NCBI GenBank assembly: GCA_046757205.1
Contig: JBHHXR010000097.1
Span: 1 to 12,068 of the forward strand
Direction of reading: 5' to 3'
Source of the DNA: JBHHXR01 sp046757205
GTDB taxonomy: Bacteria; Pseudomonadota; Alphaproteobacteria; Rhodobacterales; Rhodobacteraceae
DNA length: 12,068 nucleotides
This document shows positions 1 to 6,513 of the stretch, piece after piece; positions within the stretch are counted from its first letter, which is position 1; each line of letters opens with the position of its first letter. The notes below the pieces were generated by a model. That model did no database searches. It saw nothing but the letters and a program-made list of their open reading frames with translations, and was not told where the DNA came from. Position numbers and translations under genes: made by a program.

Positions 1-502
1 GGGTCCGGAGCGCCCGCACCGGGGGCGGGCGGCCCGAGGCGGCCTCGGCGCGGGCCCCGACCTCCCGCACGACGTCCCGCATCATCGCTTCGTTTTCGGC
101 CGCGATCTCCATCAGAAAGCCATCCGGTTCCCGCCGGACGAGACCGAGCGGCGTCAGGACGCGCGTCGGAAAGTCCTTCAGGTTTCTGGTCAGAAGCGTG
201 TCGGCCTTGCCCGAAATCGCCGCGGCAAGAACGTGAAGGTCGTTGTCATCGGGGAGGTGCAGGTCGCGTTCGTCACGCGGATCGGAGGCAACCTCGGCTT
301 GCGGCCAGCGGTCGCGTATCAGAGCGATTTCCGCCCGCGCGATGCCCTCGGCGCCGTCGCCCAGCTTGCGCGTCGCGCGCGCCCATTCCTCCAGAATCCT
401 GGCCGACCAGAGCGGCTGGAAAGCGCCGCCCGCCGCCGCGCCCAGCAGCACCTCGCGCATCACCGTTGGGAAAAGGACATTGGCGTCCATGAGCACACGC
501 AT
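1..502 (-). CDS. PIN-domain protein, RSP_2648-like (3' end beyond window)
   Basis: This is a predicted metal-dependent ribonuclease of the PIN fold; its substrate is unknown. Translated from the ATG at 502, the protein begins MRVLMDANVLFP, with the first PIN acidic residue at D6. The other expected acidic residues are E38/E39 in LEEWARA, D85/D86/D88 in LPDDNDLHVLAAAI, and the TRNLKDFP motif near residues 105-112. About 167 residues are visible and the frame is still open at the window edge, so the C-terminus is missing; the visible tail is Ala/Arg/Pro-rich. The start codon overlaps the stop of the upstream rRNA methyltransferase by one base (TGATG), implying translational coupling. I recall the same neighbour pair in Rhodobacter (RSP_2647/RSP_2648), which supports the family call. 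No antitoxin-like small gene sits beside it in the window, so a VapC toxin role is not indicated. An alternative start is M5. Confidence 0.85.
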   Translation of the reverse strand, partial: MRVLMDANVLFPTVMREVLLGAAAGGAFQPLWSARILEEWARATRKLGDGAEGIARAEIALIRDRWPQAEVASDPRDERDLHLPDDNDLHVLAAAISGKADTLLTRNLKDFPTRVLTPLGLVRREPDGFLMEIAAENEAMMRDVVREVGARAEAASGRPPPVRALRT

Positions 503-1701
503 CAGTCGAGCCGCAGAAAGAGCGCCTTGAGGTAGGCGCTTTCGGCCAGGTAGGGGTGCACCGGATGATCCGGCCCCGCCGTCCCGGTATGGATGATCTG
601 CGCTTGCCGGCCGGCCCGGCCGACGCCGCGCAGGCAGGCCTCGCGAAACGCCGGCAGGCCGGCGGCATGCGAGCAGGAGCAAAGAACCACAAAGCCGCCC
701 GGCCGAACCAGCGACGCGGCCAGCCGGGCGACCTTCTCATAGGCGCGCAGCCCGGCAACCAGCGACGCCCTGTTAGGCGCGAAAGCCGGCGGATCGCAGA
801 CGACGAGGCCGAACCGGCGCCGGGCGTCGCGAAGCGACGCCATTGCCTCGAAGGCGTCGGAACGCTGCGTGGAAAACCGATCGGATACGCCGGTGGCCAG
901 CGCCCCGCCGGCAGCCAGTTCCAGCGCCGCCGCCGACGCATCCACCGCAAGAGCGCTCGCCGCTCCCTGCCTCAGCGCCGCCAACGAGAAGCCGCCCACA
1001 TGCGCGAAAACGTCAAGAACGTCGCGGCCCCGTGCCAGCCGGGCCGCCAGGGCGTGGTTGGGCCGCTGGTCGTAGAACAGCCCGGTCTTCTGACCGCCAA
1101 GAAGGTCGGCTTTGTAGACGGCTCCGTTCATCGGGACATCGAGCGGGCCGTCAACCTTGCCGCGCAGAACGCGGATGCCGCTGTCCAGTCCTTCGAGCGC
1201 ACGCGCCCGGCCGGTTCCGTTCACTACCAACGCAGAGGCCCCGGAGACAGACGCCAGCGCGTCGACCGCCGTGTCCAGCACCGCCGCCGCCCAGGCCGAG
1301 TTCGGCTGCACCACGATGGTGTCGCCGAACCTGTCGGCGATCAGCCCGGGAAGGCCGTCGGCCTCGGCGTGGCACAGCCGGTAATAGGGCGCATCGAACA
1401 GGTCCTCGCGCAGCGCCAGTGCGCGGCGGAACTTTTCCGCAAGCCATTCACTTCCGATCTTCGCCGCCGGGTCGCTGTCGAGTACGCGGATGGCTATCTT
1501 CGAGTTCGGGTTGAAAGCCGCCGCCGCCAGCGGCCGGCGATCGTTGCCGTGCAATTCGACGACAGTGCCCGGCGCGATGGCGCGCGTTCGCCGGTCGAGC
1601 ACCAGTTCGTCGGCGTAGACCCAGGGCGCGCCGAAGCGGACGGCGCGGGCGGAGGTTTTCGGCCGCATGCGGACGACCGGTCTGGCGGGAGGTTTCGTCA
1701 T
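502..1701 (-). CDS. Class I SAM-dependent 23S rRNA methyltransferase, RlmI-like
   Basis: This 399-residue protein resembles RlmI, which makes 5-methylcytosine in 23S rRNA (C1962 in E. coli) using S-adenosylmethionine. An N-terminal PUA-like RNA-binding domain occupies about residues 8-90. A linker domain containing GGQKTGLFYDQR (202-213), a hallmark of the family, follows. The Rossmann catalytic domain has the SAM-binding motif DVFAHVGGF at 230-238, VVCDPPAF at 300-307, and CSCSH at 341-345 with the probable catalytic cysteine. Length matches the family. The ribosome-binding site before the ATG is weak (GTGGCGG). The start lies only 28 bases after the T-run of the terminator at 1730-1760, so this gene has almost no private promoter space. 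The downstream PIN gene overlaps its stop by one base. RSP_2647-type methyltransferase is the likely Rhodobacterales family name; the exact target base is inferred from RlmI. Confidence 0.88.
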   Translation of the reverse strand: MTKPPARPVVRMRPKTSARAVRFGAPWVYADELVLDRRTRAIAPGTVVELHGNDRRPLAAAAFNPNSKIAIRVLDSDPAAKIGSEWLAEKFRRALALREDLFDAPYYRLCHAEADGLPGLIADRFGDTIVVQPNSAWAAAVLDTAVDALASVSGASALVVNGTGRARALEGLDSGIRVLRGKVDGPLDVPMNGAVYKADLLGGQKTGLFYDQRPNHALAARLARGRDVLDVFAHVGGFSLAALRQGAASALAVDASAAALELAAGGALATGVSDRFSTQRSDAFEAMASLRDARRRFGLVVCDPPAFAPNRASLVAGLRAYEKVARLAASLVRPGGFVVLCSCSHAAGLPAFREACLRGVGRAGRQAQIIHTGTAGPDHPVHPYLAESAYLKALFLRLD

Positions 1702-1728
1702 CCGCCACTACTACGCGGCGCGCGCGGA

Positions 1729-1760
1729 TAAAAAAAGGGCCGCCCCCTGCGGGACGGCCC
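1729..1760 (-). terminator. Strong intrinsic terminator
   Basis: Read on the minus strand, a GC-rich stem is followed directly by seven T residues. The arms pair at 1755-1760 with 1737-1742 (6 bp); after one mismatch, 3 more bp close a 4-base loop (1747-1750). The T-run is 1736-1730. It ends the transcript of the small gene at 1784-1957 and lies 28 bases before the methyltransferase start, so it also insulates or attenuates that gene. This is the clearest terminator in the window. Confidence 0.88.
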
Positions 1761-1786
1761 GAGTCTGAGGGAGGAATTCAGACTCA
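1729..1786 (-). ncRNA. Candidate 3'-UTR small RNA with anti-SD loop (cuckoo/CcsR-like)
   Basis: Just after the small ORF, minus-strand sequence GAGTCTGA-ATTCCTCCC-TCAGACTC forms a perfect 8-bp stem (1785-1778 with 1768-1761) and a 9-base loop (1777-1769). The stem base overlaps the stop codon (1786-1784). The loop contains UUCCUCCC, complementary to Shine-Dalgarno sequences and one base off the CUCCUCCC loop motif known from Rhodobacter 'cuckoo' RNAs (CcsR family), which lie downstream of DUF1127 small-protein genes. The stem is followed directly by the intrinsic terminator. Seen: the stem, loop and terminator. Known: the cuckoo RNA architecture. Inferred: that this 3' UTR is processed or accumulates as an RNA. 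Only one anti-SD hairpin is present, while described cuckoo RNAs usually have two or more loops, so the assignment is tentative. Confidence 0.5.
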
Positions 1787-1957
1787 AATATGCGCATGCC
1801 GGTGGAACGCCGCAGCCATGGCATGCCAACCCCGCGCCAGCTTCCTTCCGGCCGCCAGCGCGCCCTGGCGAAGAAATTCCGCGCGCATCCGGTGGGCGCG
1901 CGCCTCGTAGGCCCTGATCGTGTCCGCGTCCGGGAACTGAAAGTTTTCGGTTTTCAT
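1784..1957 (-). CDS. Small basic protein, RSP_7527/DUF1127-like
   Basis: A 57-residue ORF, MKTENFQFPDADTIRAYEAR through to a C-terminal FHRHAHI, has ATG at 1957 and TGA at 1786-1784. A GGAG ribosome-binding site sits 8 bases upstream of the ATG. The protein is a predicted basic amphipathic helix with repeated Arg/Ala/Glu (RAYEARAHRMRAEFLRQGALAAGRKLARGW) and a conserved-looking Trp in the second half. This resembles the short RSP_7527 and DUF1127 families of Alphaproteobacteria, some of which bind RNA or modulate RNA and phosphate metabolism. It is monocistronic: an inverted-repeat region lies upstream, and an anti-SD stem-loop plus terminator follow immediately. The His-rich C-terminus (FHRHAHI) is distinctive. 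Function is unknown. Coding potential is supported by the SD, the family resemblance and the tightly fitted terminator. Confidence 0.75.
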   Translation of the reverse strand: MKTENFQFPDADTIRAYEARAHRMRAEFLRQGALAAGRKLARGWHAMAAAFHRHAHI

Positions 1958-2006
1958 CTCATCTACTCCGTTTACCGGCGACCGTGGGGAACGCCTTCTC
2001 GTCGAT

Positions 2007-2045
2007 TACATCAAGCAATGTAGGGTGCCCGCCTGCATATTGCAG
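2007..2045. promoter_or_regulatory. Two short inverted repeats upstream of the small-protein gene
   Basis: Two near-perfect dyads lie 50-90 bases upstream of the small ORF start at 1957. The first is TACAT-CAAGCA-ATGTA (2007-2022). The second is CTGCA-TAT-TGCAG (2033-2045). The stretch is less GC-rich than its surroundings. A TACATT hexamer (minus strand, overlapping the first dyad) could act as a -10 element, but no convincing -35 is seen. Position between the sox terminator and the small gene suggests promoter or operator function; this is inference only. Confidence 0.3.
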
Positions 2046-2049
2046 CGCA

Positions 2050-2085
2050 CAAAAAGCGAAAGCCGCCATGCGCCCGGCGCATGGC
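2050..2085 (-). terminator. Likely terminator of the soxDAG transcript
   Basis: On the minus strand a perfect 9-bp stem GCCATGCGC / GCGCATGGC (2085-2077 with 2073-2065) closes a 3-base loop and is followed by GGCTTTCGCTTTTTG. The T-tract is interrupted, so efficiency is uncertain. It lies about 105 bases past the soxG stop and is the only hairpin with a T-rich tail between soxG and the small gene. Confidence 0.55.
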
Positions 2086-2190
2086 CCGATGCATGATCCA
2101 GCGTATCCGGCGGATCGGGTTGCCACAGCCAAGCCGCTCGGCCGCACCGGCGCGCGCCCGCGCGAGACCGGCGGGTTTTTCCGCTTCGGC

Positions 2191-2757
2191 TCAGAAATAC
2201 TCCGGCAGGCTTCCCGGCAGCGCGGCCGTCTTCAGCCACTCGAACATGAACCCGGCGACCGAGCGGAAACACACAAGCTCGAAATGATCCTCGTCCACCA
2301 GCCAGAAGGCGGCGGCGATCTGGCCGACCCTCGTGCGGCGCACCTCGCCCCTGGCGAAACCGGCCGGCGACAGGTCCACCGGCGCGCCCTTGGCCAGAAC
2401 CTCGCGCGCGCCCTTGCCGTGGATCGAGAAGACGGCGCGCGCGTCCGAGACGTCGAGCGCCAGGTGGTGTTCCCCGGACAGCGCCGCCGAAAGCCTGCCG
2501 ACGATGCCCGGCGCCTCCGGGTGCGGCACCATGATCAGCAACTCGTCGGGGCTCATCCAGGCCACCGCGCGCCCGTCGCCGCCGACGATCTGACGTTGCG
2601 CCGGGACCGGCAGGCCCGTTGCATCCTTGAGCGCCAAAGCAATCGCCTCGCTGTCGAGGTCGCCGCGTAGCGTGACCATGCCGCGCAGTCCGGCCTCCTC
2701 CACCGCGACCTCGCCTTCGTTTTTCGCACCCGGAAGTGCCGACACCGCCTCAGACAT
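2191..2757 (-). CDS. soxG: Sarcosine oxidase gamma subunit
   Basis: This is the gamma subunit of the heterotetrameric cytoplasmic sarcosine oxidase, which makes glycine, hydrogen peroxide and 5,10-methylene-tetrahydrofolate from sarcosine, oxygen and tetrahydrofolate. The chosen start (MSEAVSALPGAK) gives 188 residues, normal for SoxG. It overlaps the soxA stop by eight bases and has an AAGGGGAG ribosome-binding site 7 bases upstream inside soxA. A longer in-frame form from 2850 would lie mostly inside soxA and is rejected. The sequence has the GcvT/YgfZ-like character of the family: VAWMSPDELLIMVP near residues 65-78, DVSDARAVFSIHGKGAREVL near 102-121, and an aromatic C-terminal segment FELVCFRSVAGFMFEWL. 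The gamma subunit has no catalytic residues of its own and stabilises the complex beside alpha. It is the last gene of the operon. Confidence 0.9.
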   Translation of the reverse strand: MSEAVSALPGAKNEGEVAVEEAGLRGMVTLRGDLDSEAIALALKDATGLPVPAQRQIVGGDGRAVAWMSPDELLIMVPHPEAPGIVGRLSAALSGEHHLALDVSDARAVFSIHGKGAREVLAKGAPVDLSPAGFARGEVRRTRVGQIAAAFWLVDEDHFELVCFRSVAGFMFEWLKTAALPGSLPEYF

Positions 2758-5700
2758 TCTGGCGCTCCCCTTCCTTGTCGAGGAATACCGGATCCACGAC
2801 CCTTGCCCGGACCACCTTGCCATCGCCCACCGGGAAGGCCAGTGTTTCACCCATACGGCGGCTGCCGCCCTTTATCAGTGCCATGGCGATCGAGTGTTTC
2901 AGGGTCGGAGAATAGTAGGTCGAGGTGACATGACCGATCATGTTCTCCTGGCCGTATCGGTTCTTTCCACCCTCCACCGCGTGCGCTCCGTCGGGCAGCA
3001 CCTCCTGCGGGTCAAGAGTGGCCAGGCCGACAAGCTGCTTGCGGTCCGGATTGTTGAGATAGCTGCGTTCCTGCGCCCGCTTGCCGATGAAGTCCGTCTT
3101 TTTCTTCGACACCGCCCAGCCGAGGCCCAGGTCCTGCGGGATCACCGTGCCGTCGGTCTCGTCGCCGATCATGATGAAGCCCTTCTCGGCGCGCATCACG
3201 TGCAGGGCCTCGGTGCCGTAGGGCATCATGCCGAATTCCTCGCCGGCCTCTCGCAGTCGGTCCCAGAGTTCCTGCCCGCGCGATGCCGGAACGGCGATTT
3301 CGTAGGATAGTTCACCGCTGAATGAAATCCGGTGGATGCGCGCCGGGATGCCGGCCAACTCGCCGTTCACGAAGGACATGAACGGCAGCGTCTCCGCCGA
3401 TACGTCAATGCCGCCGAGTTTTTCCAGCACCGCCCGCGCCTTGGGCCCGACAACCGCAATCTGGGCGAACTGTTCGGTGACGTTGGCGGTGTAGACATTG
3501 AGGTCCCACCACTCGCATTGCAGCCATTCCTCCAGCCAGCCGAACACGCGGTCCGACCCGCCCGAGGTGGTGTGGCAGAGGAATTCGTCCTGCGCCAACC
3601 GCGCCACGACACCGTCGTCGAAAAGGAATCCGTTTTCGGTGCACATCAGCCCGTAGCGGCATCTGCCGACCTTCAGGCTCGACATCATGTTGGTGTAGAT
3701 CAGGTCGAGGAATTTCGCCGCATCCGGCCCCTTGACGATGATCTTGCCCAGCGTCGAGGCATCCAGCAGACCGACGCCGTTGCGGGTGTTGAGAATCTCC
3801 CGGTGCACCGCCTGCTGCACGGTTTCCCCGGCACGAAGGTAGGTGTACGGCCGCCGCCAGTCGCCCACCGGCTCCCAGTGCGCACCGTTGGCGTCATGCC
3901 AGGCATCCATCGGCGACTTGCGGGTCGGCTTGAACAGCGGCCCGCGCGCCTCACCGGCGATGGCGCCAAGCGATATGGGCGTGTAGGGCGGGCGGAAGGT
4001 GGTCGTTCCGACCTCCGGGATCGGACTGCCGAGCGAACCGGCGAGCACGGCCAGCCCGTTGATATTGCTGAGCTTGCCCTGATCCGTCGCCATGCCGAGC
4101 GTGGTGTAGCGTTTGGTGTGTTCGACCGACTCGTAGCCTTCCTGCGCGGCAAGCCGGATATCGGAGACCTTGACGTCGTTCTGGTAGTCGAGGAACGCCT
4201 TGCTCCGCAACCTGGCGCTTGCTCCCTGCGGCATCGACCACACCGGCAACGGTGCGGTTTCCCGCGGCGCATCAACCTCGGGCGCCTTTACGTCCGCTGC
4301 CCGGTGCCCGGCTTCCGCGGCGGCGCGGCGGCCCGCCCGCATGGCGTCTTCGAGCGCTTCGCCGGCTGTCAGAAAGCCCGACGCCGTGCCGGCGGAAAGC
4401 ACGAATCCCGTGCCGTCGTCACCCAGCGGCGGCCGCTCCGGATCGGGCCGGAAAAGCACGTTCTTGTCGTCCCAGGAAAGCTTGCCGCCGCAGTGCGACC
4501 ACAGGTGCACCACCGGCGACCAGCCGCCCGACATGGCGACGCAGTCGCACGGGATGGTTTCCAACTCCGCCCCTTCGCCCGCCTGGGCGCAGACCGCGAC
4601 GCCGGTGACCGCCTTGCCGCCGCTCACCTTGGCCACGCCGCGTCCGGTTTCGACCCGTATGCCGAGCGCGCGGGCGGCCTCGGGCAATTCGCCGGCCGCC
4701 ACCGGTCTGGCGTCCAGAACCGCCGGCACTTCGAGACCGGCTTCCTTCATGGCAATCGCGGTCCGGTAGGCATCGTCATTGTTGGTGACGACGACGGTAC
4801 GATCCCCCGGACTGACGCCCCAAAGCTTCACGTAGTCCCGCACGGCGGAGGCCAGCATCACGCCGGGCACGTCATTGGCCGCAAAGGCCAGCGGCCGCTC
4901 GATCGCGCCCGTCGCCGTGACAATCCGCCTGGCGCGGATGCGCCACAGCCGGTGGCGCGGGCGGCCATCGCCCGGCGCATGATCGGCGACCCGCTCGCAG
5001 GCCAGCGCGTAGCCGTGGTCGAAGATACCCGAAGCCATCGTACGGCAGCGGATCCGCACGTTTTCCATCGCCGCCAGGGCAGCGGTCTGATCTTCGATCC
5101 ACGATGGCGCACCGGCGCCGCCGATCCGTGCCCCGTCCACCCTCAGGCGGCCGCCGAGATGCGGCAACTGCTCCACCAGCAGCACCTTGGCGCCGCCGGC
5201 CCCGGCCTCCCGCGCGGCGGCCAGCCCGGCCATGCCGCCGCCGACCACCAGCACATCGACGTGGGCGTAGAAATACTCATAGCGGTCGACGTCGCGCTCG
5301 GTCGGCACCGCGCCCAGCCCGGCGGCGCGGCGGATTACCGGCTCGAAAACATGTTTCCACGCCGCGCGCGGCTGCATGAAGGTCTTGTAGTAGAAGCCGG
5401 CGGGAAAGAACGGCGAAAGCTTCGCGTTGAAGGCCCCGACATCGAATTCGAGGCTCGGCCAGTGGTTCTGCGAGACCGCCTTCAGCCCGTCGAACAACTC
5501 CGTCGCGGTGGCACATTGGTTCGGCTCGAACCGCGCTCCCTCGCCGATGCCCAGCAGCGCGTTCGGCTCTTCGGCCCCGGAAGCGATGACGCCGCGCGGC
5601 CGGTGATACTTGTAGGACCGCCCGACCATCGACTGGCCGTTGGCCAACAGGGCCGAGGCCACCGTGTCGCCGGAATACCCGCTCAGCCTCTTGCCGTTGA

Positions 5701-5764
5701 ACGTGAAGGAAACCGGCCGCGAGCGATCGATCAGGACACCGCCCGACGCAAGACGCGTGCTCAT
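2750..5764 (-). CDS. soxA: Sarcosine oxidase alpha subunit
   Basis: This 1004-residue subunit matches SoxA. An N-terminal 2Fe-2S-ferredoxin-like fold (about 17-100, without a cluster cysteine set) leads into a two-dinucleotide-binding-fold region with the NAD motif VVGGGMAG (173-180), TATGAIERP (283-291) and MSGGW (411-415). A C-terminal GcvT-like folate-binding half (about 620-1000) follows, with FSGELSYEI (815-823) and EALHVMRAEKGF (852-863). In the family, alpha binds NAD and channels the iminium product to tetrahydrofolate. The start ATG at 5764 overlaps the soxD stop by four bases (ATGA) and gives the standard N-terminus MSTRLASGG; an upstream extension to 5893 would run through soxD in another frame and is rejected. 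The soxG start lies inside its 3' end. I see no frameshift. Confidence 0.96.
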   Translation of the reverse strand: MSTRLASGGVLIDRSRPVSFTFNGKRLSGYSGDTVASALLANGQSMVGRSYKYHRPRGVIASGAEEPNALLGIGEGARFEPNQCATATELFDGLKAVSQNHWPSLEFDVGAFNAKLSPFFPAGFYYKTFMQPRAAWKHVFEPVIRRAAGLGAVPTERDVDRYEYFYAHVDVLVVGGGMAGLAAAREAGAGGAKVLLVEQLPHLGGRLRVDGARIGGAGAPSWIEDQTAALAAMENVRIRCRTMASGIFDHGYALACERVADHAPGDGRPRHRLWRIRARRIVTATGAIERPLAFAANDVPGVMLASAVRDYVKLWGVSPGDRTVVVTNNDDAYRTAIAMKEAGLEVPAVLDARPVAAGELPEAARALGIRVETGRGVAKVSGGKAVTGVAVCAQAGEGAELETIPCDCVAMSGGWSPVVHLWSHCGGKLSWDDKNVLFRPDPERPPLGDDGTGFVLSAGTASGFLTAGEALEDAMRAGRRAAAEAGHRAADVKAPEVDAPRETAPLPVWSMPQGASARLRSKAFLDYQNDVKVSDIRLAAQEGYESVEHTKRYTTLGMATDQGKLSNINGLAVLAGSLGSPIPEVGTTTFRPPYTPISLGAIAGEARGPLFKPTRKSPMDAWHDANGAHWEPVGDWRRPYTYLRAGETVQQAVHREILNTRNGVGLLDASTLGKIIVKGPDAAKFLDLIYTNMMSSLKVGRCRYGLMCTENGFLFDDGVVARLAQDEFLCHTTSGGSDRVFGWLEEWLQCEWWDLNVYTANVTEQFAQIAVVGPKARAVLEKLGGIDVSAETLPFMSFVNGELAGIPARIHRISFSGELSYEIAVPASRGQELWDRLREAGEEFGMMPYGTEALHVMRAEKGFIMIGDETDGTVIPQDLGLGWAVSKKKTDFIGKRAQERSYLNNPDRKQLVGLATLDPQEVLPDGAHAVEGGKNRYGQENMIGHVTSTYYSPTLKHSIAMALIKGGSRRMGETLAFPVGDGKVVRARVVDPVFLDKEGERQNV

Positions 5765-6084
5765 TCGAAACCTCCCCAGCCGGCTCGCCTGGCCTTGATC
5801 CCGGCGACGACGTCGGCGGGCGGTTCGGTGGTTTGCGCGGAATAGGTGCCGAATACCTCCAGCGTCGCCGTGCAACGCGCGGCGTGGAACCACTTGCCGC
5901 AGCCGAAGGCGTGACGCCAGCGCTCGAAATGCACGCCGCGCGGGTTCTTGCGCTGGAACAGGTATTCGCGGAAATCCTCGTCGCCCGACCCGGCACCGAA
6001 GCGTTTCAGATGCGCTTCGCCGCCCGGCGCCAATTCCGTTTCATCGGCTTCGACTCCGCAACAGGGGCAGGTGAGTTTCCGCAT
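5761..6084 (-). CDS. soxD: Sarcosine oxidase delta subunit
   Basis: This 107-residue zinc-binding subunit of heterotetrameric sarcosine oxidase starts MRKLTCPCCG. Its likely zinc ligands, by spacing with characterised SoxD, are C6, C9, H58 and C62 (WRHAFGCGKWF). GEAHLKRFG (22-30) and REYLFQRKNPRG (39-50) are typical. The ATG at 6084 fits the family N-terminus; an in-frame TTG at 6105 would add seven residues with no better ribosome-binding site. One oddity is that where the family usually has RDT after the WF-x-x-x-R segment, this protein reads RCT (residues 70-72), followed by an unusual LEVFGTYS. The gene overlaps soxA by four bases. Upstream it is separated from soxB by 451 bp, so soxDAG may have its own promoter. 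Confidence 0.9.
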   Translation of the reverse strand: MRKLTCPCCGVEADETELAPGGEAHLKRFGAGSGDEDFREYLFQRKNPRGVHFERWRHAFGCGKWFHAARCTATLEVFGTYSAQTTEPPADVVAGIKARRAGWGGFE

Positions 6085-6100
6085 GGCACTGTCGCCGTGC

Positions 6101-6167
6101 GACAATTCGTCACAGAAATTCGCCCAATTCTCGACAAATTAATGTAGTTGACAACAGGAAGCGACAA
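6101..6167. repeat. Four GACAA direct repeats upstream of soxD
   Basis: The plus strand carries GACAA at 6101-6105, 6133-6137, 6150-6154 and 6163-6167 (TTGTC on the coding strand); three of the four are CGACAA. Spacings are 32, 17 and 13 bases. They flank and overlap the candidate soxD promoter and could be an activator or repressor site series. The pentamer is short, so chance is possible in this AT-rich pocket. Confidence 0.35.
6127..6154 (-). promoter_or_regulatory. Possible sigma70-type promoter for soxDAG
   Basis: On the minus strand TTGTCA (6154-6149) is separated by 16 bases from GAGAAT (6132-6127), 43 bases before the soxD ATG. The -35 matches 5 of 6 consensus positions and the -10 matches 4 of 6, in the most AT-rich stretch of the window. 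Four GACAA repeats overlap it. This is a hypothesis from motif reading only. Confidence 0.3.
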
Positions 6168-6227
6168 GTTGTTGTTCTCCGAGTGTGCATTCAGAGGATG
6201 CTTGCCGCGTACCGTGTGGGTTTTGTA

Positions 6228-6482
6228 ATGAGTATACGTTTTGAGCGGGCGCCGCAGGGTGCCGCAGACTACTTCGCCGCAGCACAGGAATTTGTCGGTC
6301 GCGTGATCGAGGCGTCCTTCGGATACACCACGTCGCCCGAACTGAACGCATTGCTGGTTTACGCCGGTTTGCTGTTTCTCGTGGTTCTGGCCGGGCGCGT
6401 TCGCGGTACACGGCCGCGTTTTCGGGGGCATGACTGGGCTAACGGATCGGATGCGGGATATAACATCTGGCGTAACCGGTAA
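6228..6482 (+). CDS. Doubtful small membrane ORF in the soxB-soxD gap
   Basis: An 84-residue ORF (ATG at 6228) opposes the sox genes within the 451-bp soxB-soxD gap (6085-6535). It has a predicted membrane segment at about residues 39-56 (LNALLVYAGLLFLVVLAG) followed by a basic stretch, RVRGTRPRFRGHDW. I do not recognise a family. No Shine-Dalgarno sequence precedes the ATG. The basic tail reads like translated dispersed-repeat DNA: the complement of 6413-6437 resembles the common TCATGCCCGCGAAAGCGGG type repeat. This may be a chance ORF or the remnant of an insertion. The rest of the gap holds the soxD promoter region (6085-6180) and a GC hairpin (6497-6513) just after the soxB stop. Nothing else in it looks coding. 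Confidence 0.2.
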   Translation: MSIRFERAPQGAADYFAAAQEFVGRVIEASFGYTTSPELNALLVYAGLLFLVVLAGRVRGTRPRFRGHDWANGSDAGYNIWRNR

Positions 6483-6496
6483 CGCACCGGCCTTCG

Positions 6497-6513
6497 GCGG
6501 CCTCGCCGGCCGC
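6497..6513 (-). other. GC hairpin after soxB
   Basis: A perfect 6-bp stem GCGGCC / GGCCGC with a 5-base loop begins 23 bases beyond the soxB stop on the minus strand. There is no T-run, so it is not a standard intrinsic terminator; it could stabilise a soxB mRNA 3' end or be incidental in GC-rich DNA. Confidence 0.3.

Noticed and set aside
1..502. PIN protein as a VapC toxin of a toxin-antitoxin pair
   Set aside because: Its partner is an rRNA methyltransferase, not an antitoxin-like small DNA-binding gene, and this gene pair looks like a conserved Rhodobacterales arrangement.
556..1731. 391-codon plus-strand frame antisense to the rRNA methyltransferase
   Set aside because: Arg/Pro/Gly-rich shadow of a clearly coding minus-strand gene.
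1790..2023. Plus-strand ORF of 77 codons over the small-protein gene
   Set aside because: The GGGAGGA upstream of it is the complement of the hairpin loop and lies about 15 bases away; the minus-strand ORF has a better SD, family resemblance and a matching terminator.
2065..2085. Perfect 9-bp palindrome as a regulator operator
   Set aside because: It is followed on the minus strand by a T-rich tract and lies downstream of soxG, so a terminator role fits better.
3332..5845. Very long plus-strand open frame (837 codons) antisense to soxA
   Set aside because: The opposite strand is a full-length soxA with all motifs; long antisense frames are expected in GC-rich genes with third-position bias, and the translation has no recognisable domain.
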